Assembly (NCBI GenBank): GCA_020853105.1 | Contig: JADYZM010000004.1 | Location: 62,001-126,000, forward strand | Direction of reading: 5' to 3' | Length of the DNA stretch: 64,000 nucleotides | DNA from: Flavobacteriales bacterium | GTDB taxonomy: Bacteria; Bacteroidota; Bacteroidia; Flavobacteriales_E; Vicingaceae | Shown here: one piece after another, positions 38,517 to 48,212 of the stretch | How the letters are laid out: each line of letters begins with the position of its first letter | Numbering within the stretch: position 1 is the first letter of the stretch | Notes under the pieces: model-generated | The model's database searches: none | What the model was told of the DNA's origin: nothing | Seen by the model: only the letters and a program-made list of their open reading frames with translations | Made by a program: the position numbers and the translations under genes

Positions 38517-39704
38517 ATGAATATAGAACTAATTAAAAACATAAAACACAGAGCAAACGAAATTCAAAATGAAATAATTGAAATAAGAAGGTATTTGCAT
38601 CAACATCCTGAATTATCTTTTAAAGAGTTCAATACAGCCGATTTTATTGAAAAAACACTCAAAGATTATGGAATTACTAACATCTATAGAATGGTTGAAA
38701 CCGGTGTTGTTGCTGAAATAAATGGAAAAAATCCGACAAAAAAAGTTTTAGCCCTTCGTGCTGATATTGATGCTCTTCCTATTCAAGAGGAAAATAATAC
38801 AAGTTATACTTCTAAAAATAGCGGAATTATGCATGCCTGTGGTCATGATATACATACAGCTTCATTATTGGGTGTTTCTAAATTATTGAACGAAAATAAA
38901 CACCTATTTGAAGGTACAATAAAGCTTATTTTTCAACCCGGTGAAGAAAAGCTACCCGGAGGAGCCTCATTAATGATAAAAGAAGGGGTTCTTGAAAATC
39001 CCACACCATCTGTGATTATTGGTCAACATGTTTTTCCAGAACTTGATGCAGGAAAGGTTGGCTTTCGGTCAGGAATGTATATGGCAAGCACAGATGAACT
39101 GTATCTGACAGTAAAGGGTAAAGGCGGACATGCTGCCTTACCACATAAATATAACAATCCAATACTCATTGCTTCAAAAATACTTTTAGAAGTAGATAAA
39201 GAGTTTATGAAAGATAAGGCAAAGTTAAAAATCCCAACAGTTGTAGCCTTTGGAAAAATGATAGCAAATGGTGCTACCAATATAATACCAAATGAAGTTC
39301 ATATTGAGGGAACATTTAGAACCATGAATGAAGAGTGGCGGGAAAAAGCACATTCTATCATGAATGAGATTGCACAAAAAGTATGTAAGGAGATGGAAGG
39401 GGAGTGTAACTTTAGAATTGAAAAAGGGTATCCTTTTTTGGTAAATGACACTGATTTAACGAATAGATTAAAAGAAATTTCTATTGAATTTTTGGGAAAA
39501 GAAAACGTGATTGATTTAGAAATGAGAATGACTGCTGAAGATTTTGCTTATTATTCACAAGTTAAACCTTCTTGTTTCTATAGGTTGGGTGTTGGTGCCT
39601 CTTCAGGATTACACACATCAACATTTGAAGCTAATGAAAATTCATTATCAACATCTGTTGGATTGATGACTTATATAGCAATCACTGAATTGAATAACAT
39701 TTAA
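38517..39704 (+). CDS. M20-family amidohydrolase (N-acyl amino acid hydrolase type)
   Basis: 395 residues. MHACGHDIHTASLLG gives metal ligands Cys108 and His110. The catalytic Glu-Glu lies in FQPGEEKLPGG, and further ligands are in IIGQHVFP and, near the C-terminus, RMTAEDFAYY and GLHTSTF. This is the M20D pattern of hippurate, IAA-amino-acid and N-acetyl-amino-acid hydrolases; the acyl substrate is not readable. It has no signal peptide and is cytoplasmic. It starts 4 bases after the stop of the large barrel protein, so it is co-transcribed with it. Confidence 0.92.
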   Translation: MNIELIKNIKHRANEIQNEIIEIRRYLHQHPELSFKEFNTADFIEKTLKDYGITNIYRMVETGVVAEINGKNPTKKVLALRADIDALPIQEENNTSYTSKNSGIMHACGHDIHTASLLGVSKLLNENKHLFEGTIKLIFQPGEEKLPGGASLMIKEGVLENPTPSVIIGQHVFPELDAGKVGFRSGMYMASTDELYLTVKGKGGHAALPHKYNNPILIASKILLEVDKEFMKDKAKLKIPTVVAFGKMIANGATNIIPNEVHIEGTFRTMNEEWREKAHSIMNEIAQKVCKEMEGECNFRIEKGYPFLVNDTDLTNRLKEISIEFLGKENVIDLEMRMTAEDFAYYSQVKPSCFYRLGVGASSGLHTSTFEANENSLSTSVGLMTYIAITELNNI

Positions 39705-39788
39705 TTTTCTTTTTTCTAAAATTTAAGTAAAATCGAGTACATTTTTTTATATTTGCTTAGATATGAATATTTTTAATACAATTTAACT

Positions 39789-40046
39789 ATGGGAAAAGGA
39801 GATATTAAAACTAAAAAGGGAAAAATTGCCAATGGTAGTTATGGAGTAACTAGGAAAAGAAAAAGTAACTCAAAAGCAAAATTAGCAGTTAGTTCAAAAC
39901 CTAAAAAAGAAAAGGTATCTAATGTGAAAACTCCAGAGCCTGTTGTTGCAAAAACTACGACCAAAAAAGCAGCCTCTACAACAACCAAAAAAACTGCATC
40001 AGCTTCGGAAAAAAAGACTACTACAAAGAAAACTACTAAAAAGTAG
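39789..40046 (+). CDS. 30S ribosomal protein THX with long basic tail
   Basis: 85 residues. MGKGDIKTKKGKIANGSYGVTRKRK is the conserved THX core, a small 30S-head protein known from Thermus and annotated widely in Bacteroidota. The last ~45 residues are a low-complexity Lys/Thr/Ala tail (repeated TTKK and KKTA), which roughly doubles the usual length. A hairpin aaaactac/gtagtttt overlaps the stop codon. Its own 84-base upstream gap suggests an independent promoter. Confidence 0.85.
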   Translation: MGKGDIKTKKGKIANGSYGVTRKRKSNSKAKLAVSSKPKKEKVSNVKTPEPVVAKTTTKKAASTTTKKTASASEKKTTTKKTTKK

Positions 40047-40050
40047 TTTT
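40028..40050 (+). terminator. hairpin overlapping the THX stop codon
   Basis: The stem aaaactac / gtagtttt with a 6-base loop spans the last codons of the THX gene. The T run is short, so this is a weak terminator or a 3' stabilising hairpin. Confidence 0.5.
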
Positions 40051-40065
40051 AGCTAAGCAACTTCA

Positions 40066-40093
40066 TAAAAAAAGCCTAGAATATCGAGGCTTT
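40066..40093. terminator. bidirectional terminator between the THX gene and clpC
   Basis: An A run, then agcct / aggct (extended with one mismatch), then eight T, lies between the convergent THX and clpC genes. Confidence 0.85.
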
Positions 40094-40096
40094 TTT

Positions 40097-42652
40097 TTAT
40101 TCTTTTTCAGATTCAGAATTGTTTTTCTTTTTCTTTGCTTTGGTAATGTTGATAACCAATTCCTTATTATCTTTTAAATCTACATTGATTATATCTCCTT
40201 CATTCAATTTGGATTGAATAATTTCTTCAGCCAATGGGTCTTCCAAATACTTCTGAATTGCTCTTTTTAAAGGTCTTGCTCCAAATGAAGAGTCATACCC
40301 TTTGTCGGCAATGAAATTTTTGGCAGCTTCAGTGAGCACAATTTGATAACCCAATTCAATAATTCTTTTATATAAACTTTGAAGTTCAATATCAATAATC
40401 TTGTGTATATCTTCCAATGATAGATGATTAAACATTACTACATCGTCGATTCTATTTAGGAACTCAGGGGCAAAAGCTTTTTTAAGTGCATTCTGAATTA
40501 CAGAAGAAGCATGTTCATCAGCTGAATCTTTTTTGGCAGCTGTAGCAAACCCAACACCTTGACCAAAGTCTTTTAATTGGCGGGCTCCAATATTAGAAGT
40601 CATGATAATTATAGTGTTTTTGAAGTTCACTTTTCTACCCAAGCTATCTGTTAGTTGTCCATCATCTAAAGCTTGTAAAAGAATATTAAACACATCTGGA
40701 TGAGCTTTTTCAACCTCATCAAGTAGCACTATTGAATAGGGTTTTCTTCTTACTTTTTCGGTTAATTGACCACCTTCTTCATACCCAACATACCCGGGAG
40801 GTGCGCCAACAAGTCTCGACACAGCAAATTTTTCCATGTATTCACTCATGTCAATTCGAATCAGTGAGTCCTCTGAATCAAATAAATATTTTGCTAAAAC
40901 TTTTGCTAATTGAGTTTTTCCAACTCCGGTAGGACCTAAAAATATAAAAGAACCTATTGGTTTGTTAGGATCTTTAAGTCCGGCTCTGTTTCTCTGAATG
41001 GCTTTAACTACTTTCTTTATAGCATCATCTTGACCAATTACTTTTCCTTGAATTTGGTCATACATTTTATATAATTTTTCCCCTTCTGCTTGTGCAATTC
41101 TTTGTGTTGGAATACCTGTCATCATTCCTACAACTTCGGCAACGTTGTCTTCAGTAACAGTTTCCTTATGATTTTTTGTTTCTTCGTCCCAAGCATTTTT
41201 TGCATTTTCTAAATCTCGAAGTAAATTTCTTTCAGAATCCCTTAATTGAGCAGCTTCTTCGTACTTCTGACTTTTAACAACTTGATTTTTTTGCTCTTTG
41301 ATGTCTTCAATTTTCTTTTCTATATCAAGAATGTTTTTTGGAACTTTAATATTCGTTATATGAACTCTTGATCCCGCTTCATCTAATGCATCTAAAGCTT
41401 TATCAGGTAAATGTCTGTCTGTAATATATCTGTCAGTAAGTTTAACGCAAGCAACTATCGCTTCAGGAGTGTAAATTACATTGTGGTGATTTTCGTATTT
41501 TTCTTTTACATTGTTAAGAATGGTAATAGTTTCCTCCACTGTTGTAGGCTCAATCATAACCTTTTGGAATCTACGCTCTAAAGCCCCATCTTTTTCAATA
41601 TATTGACGATATTCATCTAAAGTAGTAGCACCAATACATTGAATTTCACCTCTGGCTAAAGCCGGTTTAAACATGTTTGATGCGTCTAATGAACCTGAAG
41701 CACCTCCTGCACCAATTATAGTATGAATCTCATCAATAAATAGAATGATATCCGGTGATTTCTCAAGTTCATTCATCACTGCTTTCATTCTTTCTTCAAA
41801 TTGACCTCTGTATTTTGTTCCAGCTACCAACGACGCTAAATCTAGTGTTACAATTCGTTTGTTAAACAATACACGGGATACCTTTTTTTGAATTATTCGT
41901 AAAGCCAGTCCTTCAGCAACTGCTGATTTACCAACACCAGGTTCTCCTAATAATATCGGGTTATTTTTTTTACGTCTGGATAAAATTTGTGATACTCTTT
42001 CAATTTCTTTTTCACGACCAACGATAGGATCTAATTTTCCTTCTTCTGCATATCTGGTTAAATCTCTTCCAAAATTATCTAATACCGGTGTCTTTGATTT
42101 TGTTTCTCCTGCTTTTGTAGGTCCAGAGCCACCTCCCCCCATAAATCCTTTATTGTCATCTTCATCATCATTATCCGAGCTTGGAAATTCAGATTTTGGA
42201 GATTGGTCATCTTCAATCAAATTCATCGATTTAATTTCGTCTTTTACATCTGCATAATTGATGTTATATTGATTTAATATTTTTGTAGCAATATTGTTAT
42301 GCTCTTTTAAAATTGAAAGTAGTAAATGCTCTGTACCAATTACATTATTCTTTAAGTCTTGAGCTTCCAAATATGTAATTTTAAACACTTTTTCAGCTTG
42401 TTTGACAAGTGGAATATTTGTTGTTTGATTTACAACTGCTTCACCGGGTTTAATCGAAGTTTCAATTTGGACTCGTAATTCTTTTAAATCTACACCAAGT
42501 GATTTAATAATTTTTACTGCTAAACCATCACCTTCTCTAATTATTCCTAATAACAAGTGTTCAACTCCAATAAAATCATGTCCCAATCTTACTGCTTCTT
42601 CTTTGCTGTAAGAAATTACATCTCTAACTTTTGTCGAAAAATTTGCATCCAT
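40097..42652 (-). CDS. clpC: ATP-dependent Clp protease ATP-binding subunit ClpC
   Basis: 851 residues. Two N-terminal Clp repeats (~1-150, YSKEEAVRLGHDFIGVEHLLLGI) are followed by AAA+ module 1 with Walker A GEPGVGKSAVAEG. The middle domain has a UvrB/C-like motif (YEEAAQLRDSERNLLRDLE). AAA+ module 2 has GPTGVGKTQLAKVLAKYLF and a C-terminal D2 small domain. It unfolds substrates for ClpP, and the middle domain normally binds adaptor proteins. It has a promoter with TTTG-N19-TAacTTTA on the minus strand and a shared terminator with the THX gene. Confidence 0.95.
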   Translation of the reverse strand: MDANFSTKVRDVISYSKEEAVRLGHDFIGVEHLLLGIIREGDGLAVKIIKSLGVDLKELRVQIETSIKPGEAVVNQTTNIPLVKQAEKVFKITYLEAQDLKNNVIGTEHLLLSILKEHNNIATKILNQYNINYADVKDEIKSMNLIEDDQSPKSEFPSSDNDDEDDNKGFMGGGGSGPTKAGETKSKTPVLDNFGRDLTRYAEEGKLDPIVGREKEIERVSQILSRRKKNNPILLGEPGVGKSAVAEGLALRIIQKKVSRVLFNKRIVTLDLASLVAGTKYRGQFEERMKAVMNELEKSPDIILFIDEIHTIIGAGGASGSLDASNMFKPALARGEIQCIGATTLDEYRQYIEKDGALERRFQKVMIEPTTVEETITILNNVKEKYENHHNVIYTPEAIVACVKLTDRYITDRHLPDKALDALDEAGSRVHITNIKVPKNILDIEKKIEDIKEQKNQVVKSQKYEEAAQLRDSERNLLRDLENAKNAWDEETKNHKETVTEDNVAEVVGMMTGIPTQRIAQAEGEKLYKMYDQIQGKVIGQDDAIKKVVKAIQRNRAGLKDPNKPIGSFIFLGPTGVGKTQLAKVLAKYLFDSEDSLIRIDMSEYMEKFAVSRLVGAPPGYVGYEEGGQLTEKVRRKPYSIVLLDEVEKAHPDVFNILLQALDDGQLTDSLGRKVNFKNTIIIMTSNIGARQLKDFGQGVGFATAAKKDSADEHASSVIQNALKKAFAPEFLNRIDDVVMFNHLSLEDIHKIIDIELQSLYKRIIELGYQIVLTEAAKNFIADKGYDSSFGARPLKRAIQKYLEDPLAEEIIQSKLNEGDIINVDLKDNKELVINITKAKKKKNNSESEKE

Positions 42653-42693
42653 ATTTTAAATAAATTACAACTATAACACATTAAATGTTGTAG

Positions 42694-42725
42694 TAAAGTT
42701 ACGACTAATTGTAGTCAATTCAAAA
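42694..42725 (-). promoter_or_regulatory. clpC promoter with an internal palindrome
   Basis: The minus strand reads TTTTG (42725-42721), a 19-base spacer, then TAACTTTA (42701-42694), 41 bases before the ATG. Between the two boxes sits GACTA-CAAT-TAGTC (42716-42703), a 5-bp-arm palindrome that could be an operator. Confidence 0.6.
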
Positions 42726-42893
42726 GTAAAGATTACTCATTGATTGAATAACCATTAAAAATCCTCATTTTTCAACAAAATTTTGTTAGTAAGTAAACAG
42801 AAAAAAAATAAAGCAAACCTAGAGTAAATGCGTATTTTCGAAGGTCTTTAAAAGATAGTAAAAAAAACAGTATAAACCCAATAATAACAAGAT

Positions 42894-45440
42894 ATGGCTG
42901 AAGGAGAAAAAATACTAAAAATTAATATTGATGAAGAAATGAGATCAGCATACATTGATTACTCAATGTCGGTTATCGTTTCAAGAGCACTTCCAGATGT
43001 TAGAGATGGTTTAAAACCCGTACATCGAAGAATATTATATGGAATGATGGATTTAGGAGTTCGAGCCAATAGCCCGTATAAAAAATCTGCAAGAATTGTT
43101 GGGGAAGTTCTCGGTAAATACCACCCACATGGAGATACTGCTGTATATGATTCAATGGTTAGAATGGCTCAGGAATGGTCGTTACGATATATGTTGGTTG
43201 ATGGTCAGGGTAACTATGGTTCTGTTGATGGCGATAGCCCTGCCGCAATGAGATATACTGAAGCTCGTTTAAGAAAACTGGCTGAAGAAATGCTAGCTGA
43301 TATAGACAAAGAAACTGTTGATTTTAAATTAAATTTTGATGATTCAATAGAAGAGCCAACCGTTTTGCCATCAAGAGTTCCAAACATACTTGTAAATGGA
43401 GCTTCCGGTATAGCGGTTGGTATGGCAACAAACATGGCACCTCACAATTTATCTGAAATAATTGACGGAGCTGTTGCTTATGTGAAAAATCGAGAAATTA
43501 GTATTGAAGAGTTGATGAATCATATAAAAGCTCCTGATTTTCCAACAGGAGGTATTATCTATGGATACGGAGGGGTAAAAGAAGCTTTTGAAACCGGTAG
43601 AGGAAGAATTGTAATTCGTGCAAAAGCTGAAATTGAAGAAACTGAATCCGGTAGAATGCAAATTATTGTTAATGAAATTCCATATCAAGTTAATAAAGCT
43701 GAAATGATTAAAAAAACGGCTGACTTGATAAACGAGAAAAAGATTGAAGGAATTTCTGACATCAGAGATGAGTCGGATAGAAATGGAATGAGAATTGTTT
43801 ACGAACTAAGAAGAGAAGCTATTCCAAACGTAGTATTAAACAATCTTTTTAAATACACCTCTCTACAAACCTCATTTAGTGTAAATAATATAGCATTGGT
43901 AAAAGGAAGACCAATGTTACTCAATCTAAAAGACCTTATAACCGAATTTATTGAATTTAGACATGAAGTTGTAGTACGTAGGTCAAAATATGAGTTAAAG
44001 AAAGCTGAAGAAAGAGCCCATATACTAGAAGGATTAATTATTGCTTCAGATAATATTGATGAAGTAATAAAAATAATCAGAGCATCATCTAGCCCTGATG
44101 AAGCAAGAGAAAATTTAATAACTCGTTTTAACTTGTCTGATATTCAATCTCGAGCAATTGTTGAAATGAGATTAAGACAATTGACCGGTTTAGAACAAGA
44201 TAAATTGCGAGCTGAATATGACCAAATCATGAAATTGATTGAAGATTTGAAAGATATCTTATCAAACGAAGCTCGAAGAATGCAAATTATAGTTGATGAA
44301 CTACTTGAAATCAAAGAAAAATACGGTGATGAAAGAAGAAGTGAAATCGAGTACGCAGGTGGTGATTTCAGTATTGAAGATATGATTCCAGATGAGGAAG
44401 TTGTTGTTACAATTTCTCATTTAGGATATATGAAAAGAACCTCATTGTCTGAGTATAAACTACAAAATAGAGGAGGCGTAGGTTCAAAAGGAACAGCCAC
44501 AAGAGATGAAGATTTCCTTGAACATTTGTTTGTTGCAACTACTCATAATTATTTACTCGTATTCACAGCTAAAGGAAAATGCTATTGGATGAGAGTATTT
44601 GAAATTCCTGAGGGTACAAAACAATCGAAAGGAAGAGCTGTTCAAAACCTTATAAACATTGAGCCAGATGATAGAATATTAACATTTATCAATGTGAAAG
44701 ACCTGAAAGACGAAGAATATATAAACAACAACTTTATTATAATGTGTACCCAAAAAGGTGTAATTAAGAAAACCACATTAGAAGCTTATTCCAGACCAAG
44801 AGCAAATGGAATTAATGCGATAACTGTTAGAGAAGGAGATAACCTTTTGGAAGCCAAATTAACTTCAGGAAAAGACGAAATTGTTATGGCAATCAAGTCC
44901 GGTAGAGCTATTCGATTCAATGAATCAACAGTAAGACCAATGGGAAGAAACGCTTCAGGAGTTAGAGGAATTTCAATACCTGAAAATGGTGAAGTTATTG
45001 GTATGATAACCGTTACAGACCCAGCAAATGAAACCATATTGGTTGTATCTGAAAATGGATACGGAAAACGATCTAATATTGAAGATTATCGTGTAACAAA
45101 TCGTGGAGGAAAAGGAGTAAAAACAATAAATATTACTGATAAAACAGGAGATTTAATTGCCATTAAAAATGTTACAGATATCAACGATTTAATGATTATC
45201 AATAAATCAGGAATTGTGATTAGACTTGCTGTAAAAGACCTTAGAGTGATGGGAAGAGCAACACAAGGCGTTCGTCTGATTAATTTAAGAAATGGTGATT
45301 CAATTGCTGCAGTAACTCGTGTTGACCACGACGATGAAGTCAACGAAGAAAACCAAATTCAAAATACATCTGATTCTATTGAAAATGATTATTTTGGCAA
45401 GGAGATTGATAACAATGAAGAAAATAACTTAGAAGATTAG
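42894..45440 (+). CDS. gyrA: DNA gyrase subunit A
   Basis: 848 residues. It is the DNA-cleaving subunit of gyrase: the N-terminal winged-helix/tower region has catalytic Tyr121 ([10 protein letters not shown]), and the quinolone-region motif is [10 protein letters not shown], with Thr82 at the E. coli Ser83 position. The C-terminal six-bladed pinwheel starts near [15 protein letters not shown]. The GyrA box needed for DNA wrapping in E. coli reads QNRGGVG rather than Q(R/K)RGG(R/K)G. The tail is acidic. The TPR protein starts 17 bases downstream. A TATTTTCG box lies at 42833-42840. Confidence 0.97.
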   Translation: MAEGEKILKINIDEEMRSAYIDYSMSVIVSRALPDVRDGLKPVHRRILYGMMDLGVRANSPYKKSARIVGEVLGKYHPHGDTAVYDSMVRMAQEWSLRYMLVDGQGNYGSVDGDSPAAMRYTEARLRKLAEEMLADIDKETVDFKLNFDDSIEEPTVLPSRVPNILVNGASGIAVGMATNMAPHNLSEIIDGAVAYVKNREISIEELMNHIKAPDFPTGGIIYGYGGVKEAFETGRGRIVIRAKAEIEETESGRMQIIVNEIPYQVNKAEMIKKTADLINEKKIEGISDIRDESDRNGMRIVYELRREAIPNVVLNNLFKYTSLQTSFSVNNIALVKGRPMLLNLKDLITEFIEFRHEVVVRRSKYELKKAEERAHILEGLIIASDNIDEVIKIIRASSSPDEARENLITRFNLSDIQSRAIVEMRLRQLTGLEQDKLRAEYDQIMKLIEDLKDILSNEARRMQIIVDELLEIKEKYGDERRSEIEYAGGDFSIEDMIPDEEVVVTISHLGYMKRTSLSEYKLQNRGGVGSKGTATRDEDFLEHLFVATTHNYLLVFTAKGKCYWMRVFEIPEGTKQSKGRAVQNLINIEPDDRILTFINVKDLKDEEYINNNFIIMCTQKGVIKKTTLEAYSRPRANGINAITVREGDNLLEAKLTSGKDEIVMAIKSGRAIRFNESTVRPMGRNASGVRGISIPENGEVIGMITVTDPANETILVVSENGYGKRSNIEDYRVTNRGGKGVKTINITDKTGDLIAIKNVTDINDLMIINKSGIVIRLAVKDLRVMGRATQGVRLINLRNGDSIAAVTRVDHDDEVNEENQIQNTSDSIENDYFGKEIDNNEENNLED

Positions 45441-45457
45441 AAACAAAAAATAATTTT

Positions 45458-46729
45458 ATGAAAAAAACAATTTTAATAATTTCAGCCATTTCGAGTTCAA
45501 TGTTTGTAAATGCTCAAAAGGCAGAGGTGGTTAGTGCTTATAATTATAATAAAGCTTACGAACGTTCTTTAAAGTGTAGTGAATTACAAAATGGCTTAAC
45601 ATCTATAAACAAAGCCACAGAAGACGCTACTACAAAAGAATGGGCAAAAACTTGGTATTATAGAGGTAATTTGTATTACAATGTACTAGCCAGCAAATCA
45701 GCAAAAGAATCTTGTATTGCTTTTGATGCTGATGCTTTAGAAAAATGTACAGATTCATACATGAAAGCTATGGTACTCAACTTTCAAGATCCTGAATTAA
45801 AAAAGCTAAATTTAGAGAAAGATGAAGATGTAATGAAATTCTTTATGGCACTTCAAAACCAAAGTAAAGTTGATGATGAAATGTTTACTATGGACATTAT
45901 CGGTAGAAAATTACCTGGAATAGCAGGTGAATACGGGAATAAAGGTATCACTGAGTTTCAAGCAAAAAATTACAAAGCAGCTCAAGAAAATTTCGGTAAA
46001 TCAATGATGATTTCCCAACTAACAGGTAGAGTTGATACAATGATGATATACAATGCAGCGTTGGCTTCTGAGTTAGCTGGAGACAATGAGGCAGCAAAAC
46101 AAATGTATGACGGATTGATAAAGTTGAAATATAACGTTGACGGAAATGGTCCAAATTTATACCGCTCAATTGCAAGCATCTATAAAAAAGAAGGAAAATT
46201 AGATAAATCAAAAGAATATATCCGAATGGGTAGAGAGGCGTACCCAAATGATTATAACTTGATAGTTACTGAATTGGATATTTACATAGCAGAAGGCAAT
46301 CACTCTGAAGCTTTAGAAAATTTAGATTTAGCAATAAAAAACAATCCTAAAAACGAAGTGTTATATTTTGCTAGAGGAACAGTTTTTGAAAATTTAAAAC
46401 AACCTGAAAATGCTATAAAGGACTACAACAAAGCAATTGAACTCAAACCTGAATATTTTGATGCTAACTTTAACTTGGGTACATATTATTTTAATGCCGG
46501 TGCTGAAAAAATTAACGAGGCAAACAAATTACCATACAATGAAACTAAAAAATTTGAAGCATTAAAAGGTGAAGCAAAAGTTTTGTTTGAAAAAGCAATT
46601 CCTTCCATTGAAAAAGCAAATCAAATTAATCCCAATGACGTTGATGTAGCAAATATGTTAATTAAAGTTTATACACAAACTGAACAATACGACAAAGCTA
46701 AAGCTACAAAAGCAAAATATCAGAAATAA
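45458..46729 (+). CDS. secreted TPR-repeat protein
   Basis: 423 residues. The signal peptide is MKKTILIISAISSSMFVNAQ. TPR units run through the chain, clearest near the C-terminus (PKNEVLYFARGTVFENLKQ, ENAIKDYNKAIELKPEYFDANFNLG). TPRs mediate protein contacts, so a periplasmic scaffold is inferred; no enzyme motif is present. It is directly downstream of gyrA (17 bases) with a strong terminator after it, so it is almost certainly co-transcribed with gyrA. This gyrA-TPR pairing is, as I recall, common in Flavobacteriales. Confidence 0.85.
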   Translation: MKKTILIISAISSSMFVNAQKAEVVSAYNYNKAYERSLKCSELQNGLTSINKATEDATTKEWAKTWYYRGNLYYNVLASKSAKESCIAFDADALEKCTDSYMKAMVLNFQDPELKKLNLEKDEDVMKFFMALQNQSKVDDEMFTMDIIGRKLPGIAGEYGNKGITEFQAKNYKAAQENFGKSMMISQLTGRVDTMMIYNAALASELAGDNEAAKQMYDGLIKLKYNVDGNGPNLYRSIASIYKKEGKLDKSKEYIRMGREAYPNDYNLIVTELDIYIAEGNHSEALENLDLAIKNNPKNEVLYFARGTVFENLKQPENAIKDYNKAIELKPEYFDANFNLGTYYFNAGAEKINEANKLPYNETKKFEALKGEAKVLFEKAIPSIEKANQINPNDVDVANMLIKVYTQTEQYDKAKATKAKYQK

Positions 46730-46746
46730 AGAAAAATTAACCCGAA

Positions 46747-46787
46747 AAAACAAAAAGGGTAGTGATTTTCACTACCCTTTTTGTTTT
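46747..46787. terminator. bidirectional terminator after the gyrA operon
   Basis: A perfect ~19-bp stem whose core is gggtagtga / tcactaccc with loop ttt, flanked by aaaacaaaaa and tttttgtttt. It serves the gyrA-TPR operon and the convergent LysE gene. Confidence 0.95.
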
Positions 46788-47406
46788 AAAAATATTTATT
46801 CAAAATATGATATAAAACCCAAACTCCGAATATAATCAAAATGATGCCGAAAATTTTATATGTTTTAGAAAGGTATTCAGGACGTAAGAATTGTTTAATA
46901 CGATGTGCAGTTAACACCTTTAAAAAATCTGTGGTAAAAATACCGGCTAATGCAGCAGCGAGAAAAAGATAGAAATCATTTGAATTTCCATATTCAGCTT
47001 TAGCATTGCTGGTTATTACTATCCAAATTACAAAAACAAATGGGTTAACAAAATTGATTAAGAAGCCTTGCGTAAAAAATGAAACATAGTTTGATTTAGA
47101 TAACTTAACGGGTTCATTGGATTGTGAAAAAACAGAAGGTTTTAATATGAATTTTAGTCCTAAAAAAAATAAAATAATACTACCCAAAAGCCCTAACCAT
47201 AATTGAATTTCTTTATTCTCAAAAAATGCAATTGCACCTAATGAACATATTGAAATACATAAAAAATCGGCAAATACAATCCCTAATGCAACAGAAAGTC
47301 CTGAGCTAAATCCAGAATCTAAAGTGCATTTAAGCAAATAAAAGAATACAGGTCCTAGAAAAATCACAAAACCTAATCCTAATAAATATCCTTGAAGTAG
47401 TGCCAT
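46786..47406 (-). CDS. LysE family amino acid exporter
   Basis: 206 residues from the ATG at 47406; an in-frame TTG at 47415 is less likely. It has five to six hydrophobic segments. The N-terminus GYLLGLGFVIFLGPVFFYLL followed by GFSSGLSVALGIVFADFLCI matches the LysE/RhtB translocator family (GPxxF and the G...G..D pattern). It exports amino acids or small metabolites across the inner membrane; the substrate is unknown. Its stop codon lies in the T-rich flank of the shared terminator. Confidence 0.88.
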   Translation of the reverse strand: MALLQGYLLGLGFVIFLGPVFFYLLKCTLDSGFSSGLSVALGIVFADFLCISICSLGAIAFFENKEIQLWLGLLGSIILFFLGLKFILKPSVFSQSNEPVKLSKSNYVSFFTQGFLINFVNPFVFVIWIVITSNAKAEYGNSNDFYLFLAAALAGIFTTDFLKVLTAHRIKQFLRPEYLSKTYKIFGIILIIFGVWVLYHILNKYF

Positions 47407-47421
47407 TAATGACAAATTTAT

Positions 47422-47452
47422 AAAAAAAGCCTGAACATTTGTTCAGGCTTTA
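47422..47452 (-). terminator. terminator of the three-gene envelope operon
   Basis: The stem aaagcctgaac / gttcaggcttt (11 bp, loop attt). On the minus strand it is followed by TTTTTTTA, ending transcription from the operon upstream and lying just before the LysE gene. Confidence 0.9.
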
Positions 47453-47470
47453 ACAATACTGTGTTTGAAT

Positions 47471-47734
47471 TTATTCTGTTGATGTTGAATCTGAAACTTC
47501 TGAATGATTTCCACATTCTGATTTTTCTTTTTTACAACAAGATTTTTCTTTTTCTGATTCACATTTTTCCATTTTTTTGCAATCAGTTGATTCAGATTTA
47601 CATTCAGATTTTGACTTTGAGCAGGAAGATTTCCCCTCACAATTTCTACAACACATTTTTACAACAAAAAAAGCAACAAGAAGGGTTACTATTGTTGTGA
47701 TTACAGATGTAATAATTACTTTTTTATTGTCCAT
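47471..47734 (-). CDS. Cys-rich single-pass membrane protein
   Basis: 87 residues. One membrane segment (~7-26, IITSVITTIVTLLVAFFVVK) is followed by a Lys/Glu/Ser-rich tail with ten Cys (28, 29, 32, 38, 45, 52, 58, 66, 67, 74) and a terminal GNHSE. The 6-8 residue spacing and two CC pairs suggest metal or thiol chemistry, or palmitoylation-like anchoring, but no known metal-binding fold is recognised. Charge near the membrane segment does not settle topology. It is the last gene of an operon, 5 bases after the secreted protein's stop. The cysteines and matching codon use argue against a chance frame. Confidence 0.7.
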   Translation of the reverse strand: MDNKKVIITSVITTIVTLLVAFFVVKMCCRNCEGKSSCSKSKSECKSESTDCKKMEKCESEKEKSCCKKEKSECGNHSEVSDSTSTE

Positions 47735-47739
47735 AGTTC

Positions 47740-48204
47740 TTAAAATTTATAACCCATTAAAAATACAATACATCCTTCACTTCCAACAGCACCATTTTCA
47801 GGTATTATGTATGTTACATATACAGGTACAGATTTTTCAGGTTCAAAAGCATAAAGTCCTTCTTTTGCATTCTTTCCTTTTGAGGTATAAAGTAAATTTC
47901 TTCCTGATTTACCTGCAGGTTTGTCGTAAACAAAAATTTCAACACCAGGAGCAGCAGAAGCATTAAACAAAAGTTTATATTTTTCACTGGCAAATAATGG
48001 AACTTCTATTTCTTTTCCTTGTTTTTCTGATTTATAACTAAACGTTGTAATTGTTGAGGAGTCATACTTATAAATTGGCATCAAAAATGGTTTTAATGTT
48101 GCTTTTAATGAAGTTGCATCACAATTGTCTGTAGTTTCTTGAGCATTTAGTTGCGAAAGCCCAGTGAATAGTATAGATAAAAATAAATATTTTATAGTTT
48201 TCAT
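47740..48204 (-). CDS. secreted protein of unknown function
   Basis: 154 residues with signal peptide MKTIKYLFLSILFTGLSQLNAQ. The mature part begins DNCDATSLKATLKPFLMPIYKYDSS and continues as a probable beta sandwich (KEIEVPLFASEKYKLLFNASAAPGVEIFVYDKP), closing YVTYIIPENGAVGSEGCIVFLMGYKF. Two Cys (in DNCD and EGCIV) could form a disulfide across the domain. I recall similar proteins in Flavobacteriales, all uncharacterised. It sits 8 bases after the lipoprotein gene and 5 before the Cys-rich gene, so it is co-transcribed with both. Confidence 0.75.
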   Translation of the reverse strand: MKTIKYLFLSILFTGLSQLNAQETTDNCDATSLKATLKPFLMPIYKYDSSTITTFSYKSEKQGKEIEVPLFASEKYKLLFNASAAPGVEIFVYDKPAGKSGRNLLYTSKGKNAKEGLYAFEPEKSVPVYVTYIIPENGAVGSEGCIVFLMGYKF

Positions 48205-48212
48205 ATCTGATT

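Noticed and set aside
47577-47966. 129-codon frame antisense to the Cys-rich and secreted protein genes
   Set aside because: Composition (many Gln, His, Phe) is typical of a reversed frame; the genes on the other strand have signal/membrane sequences and tight operon spacing.
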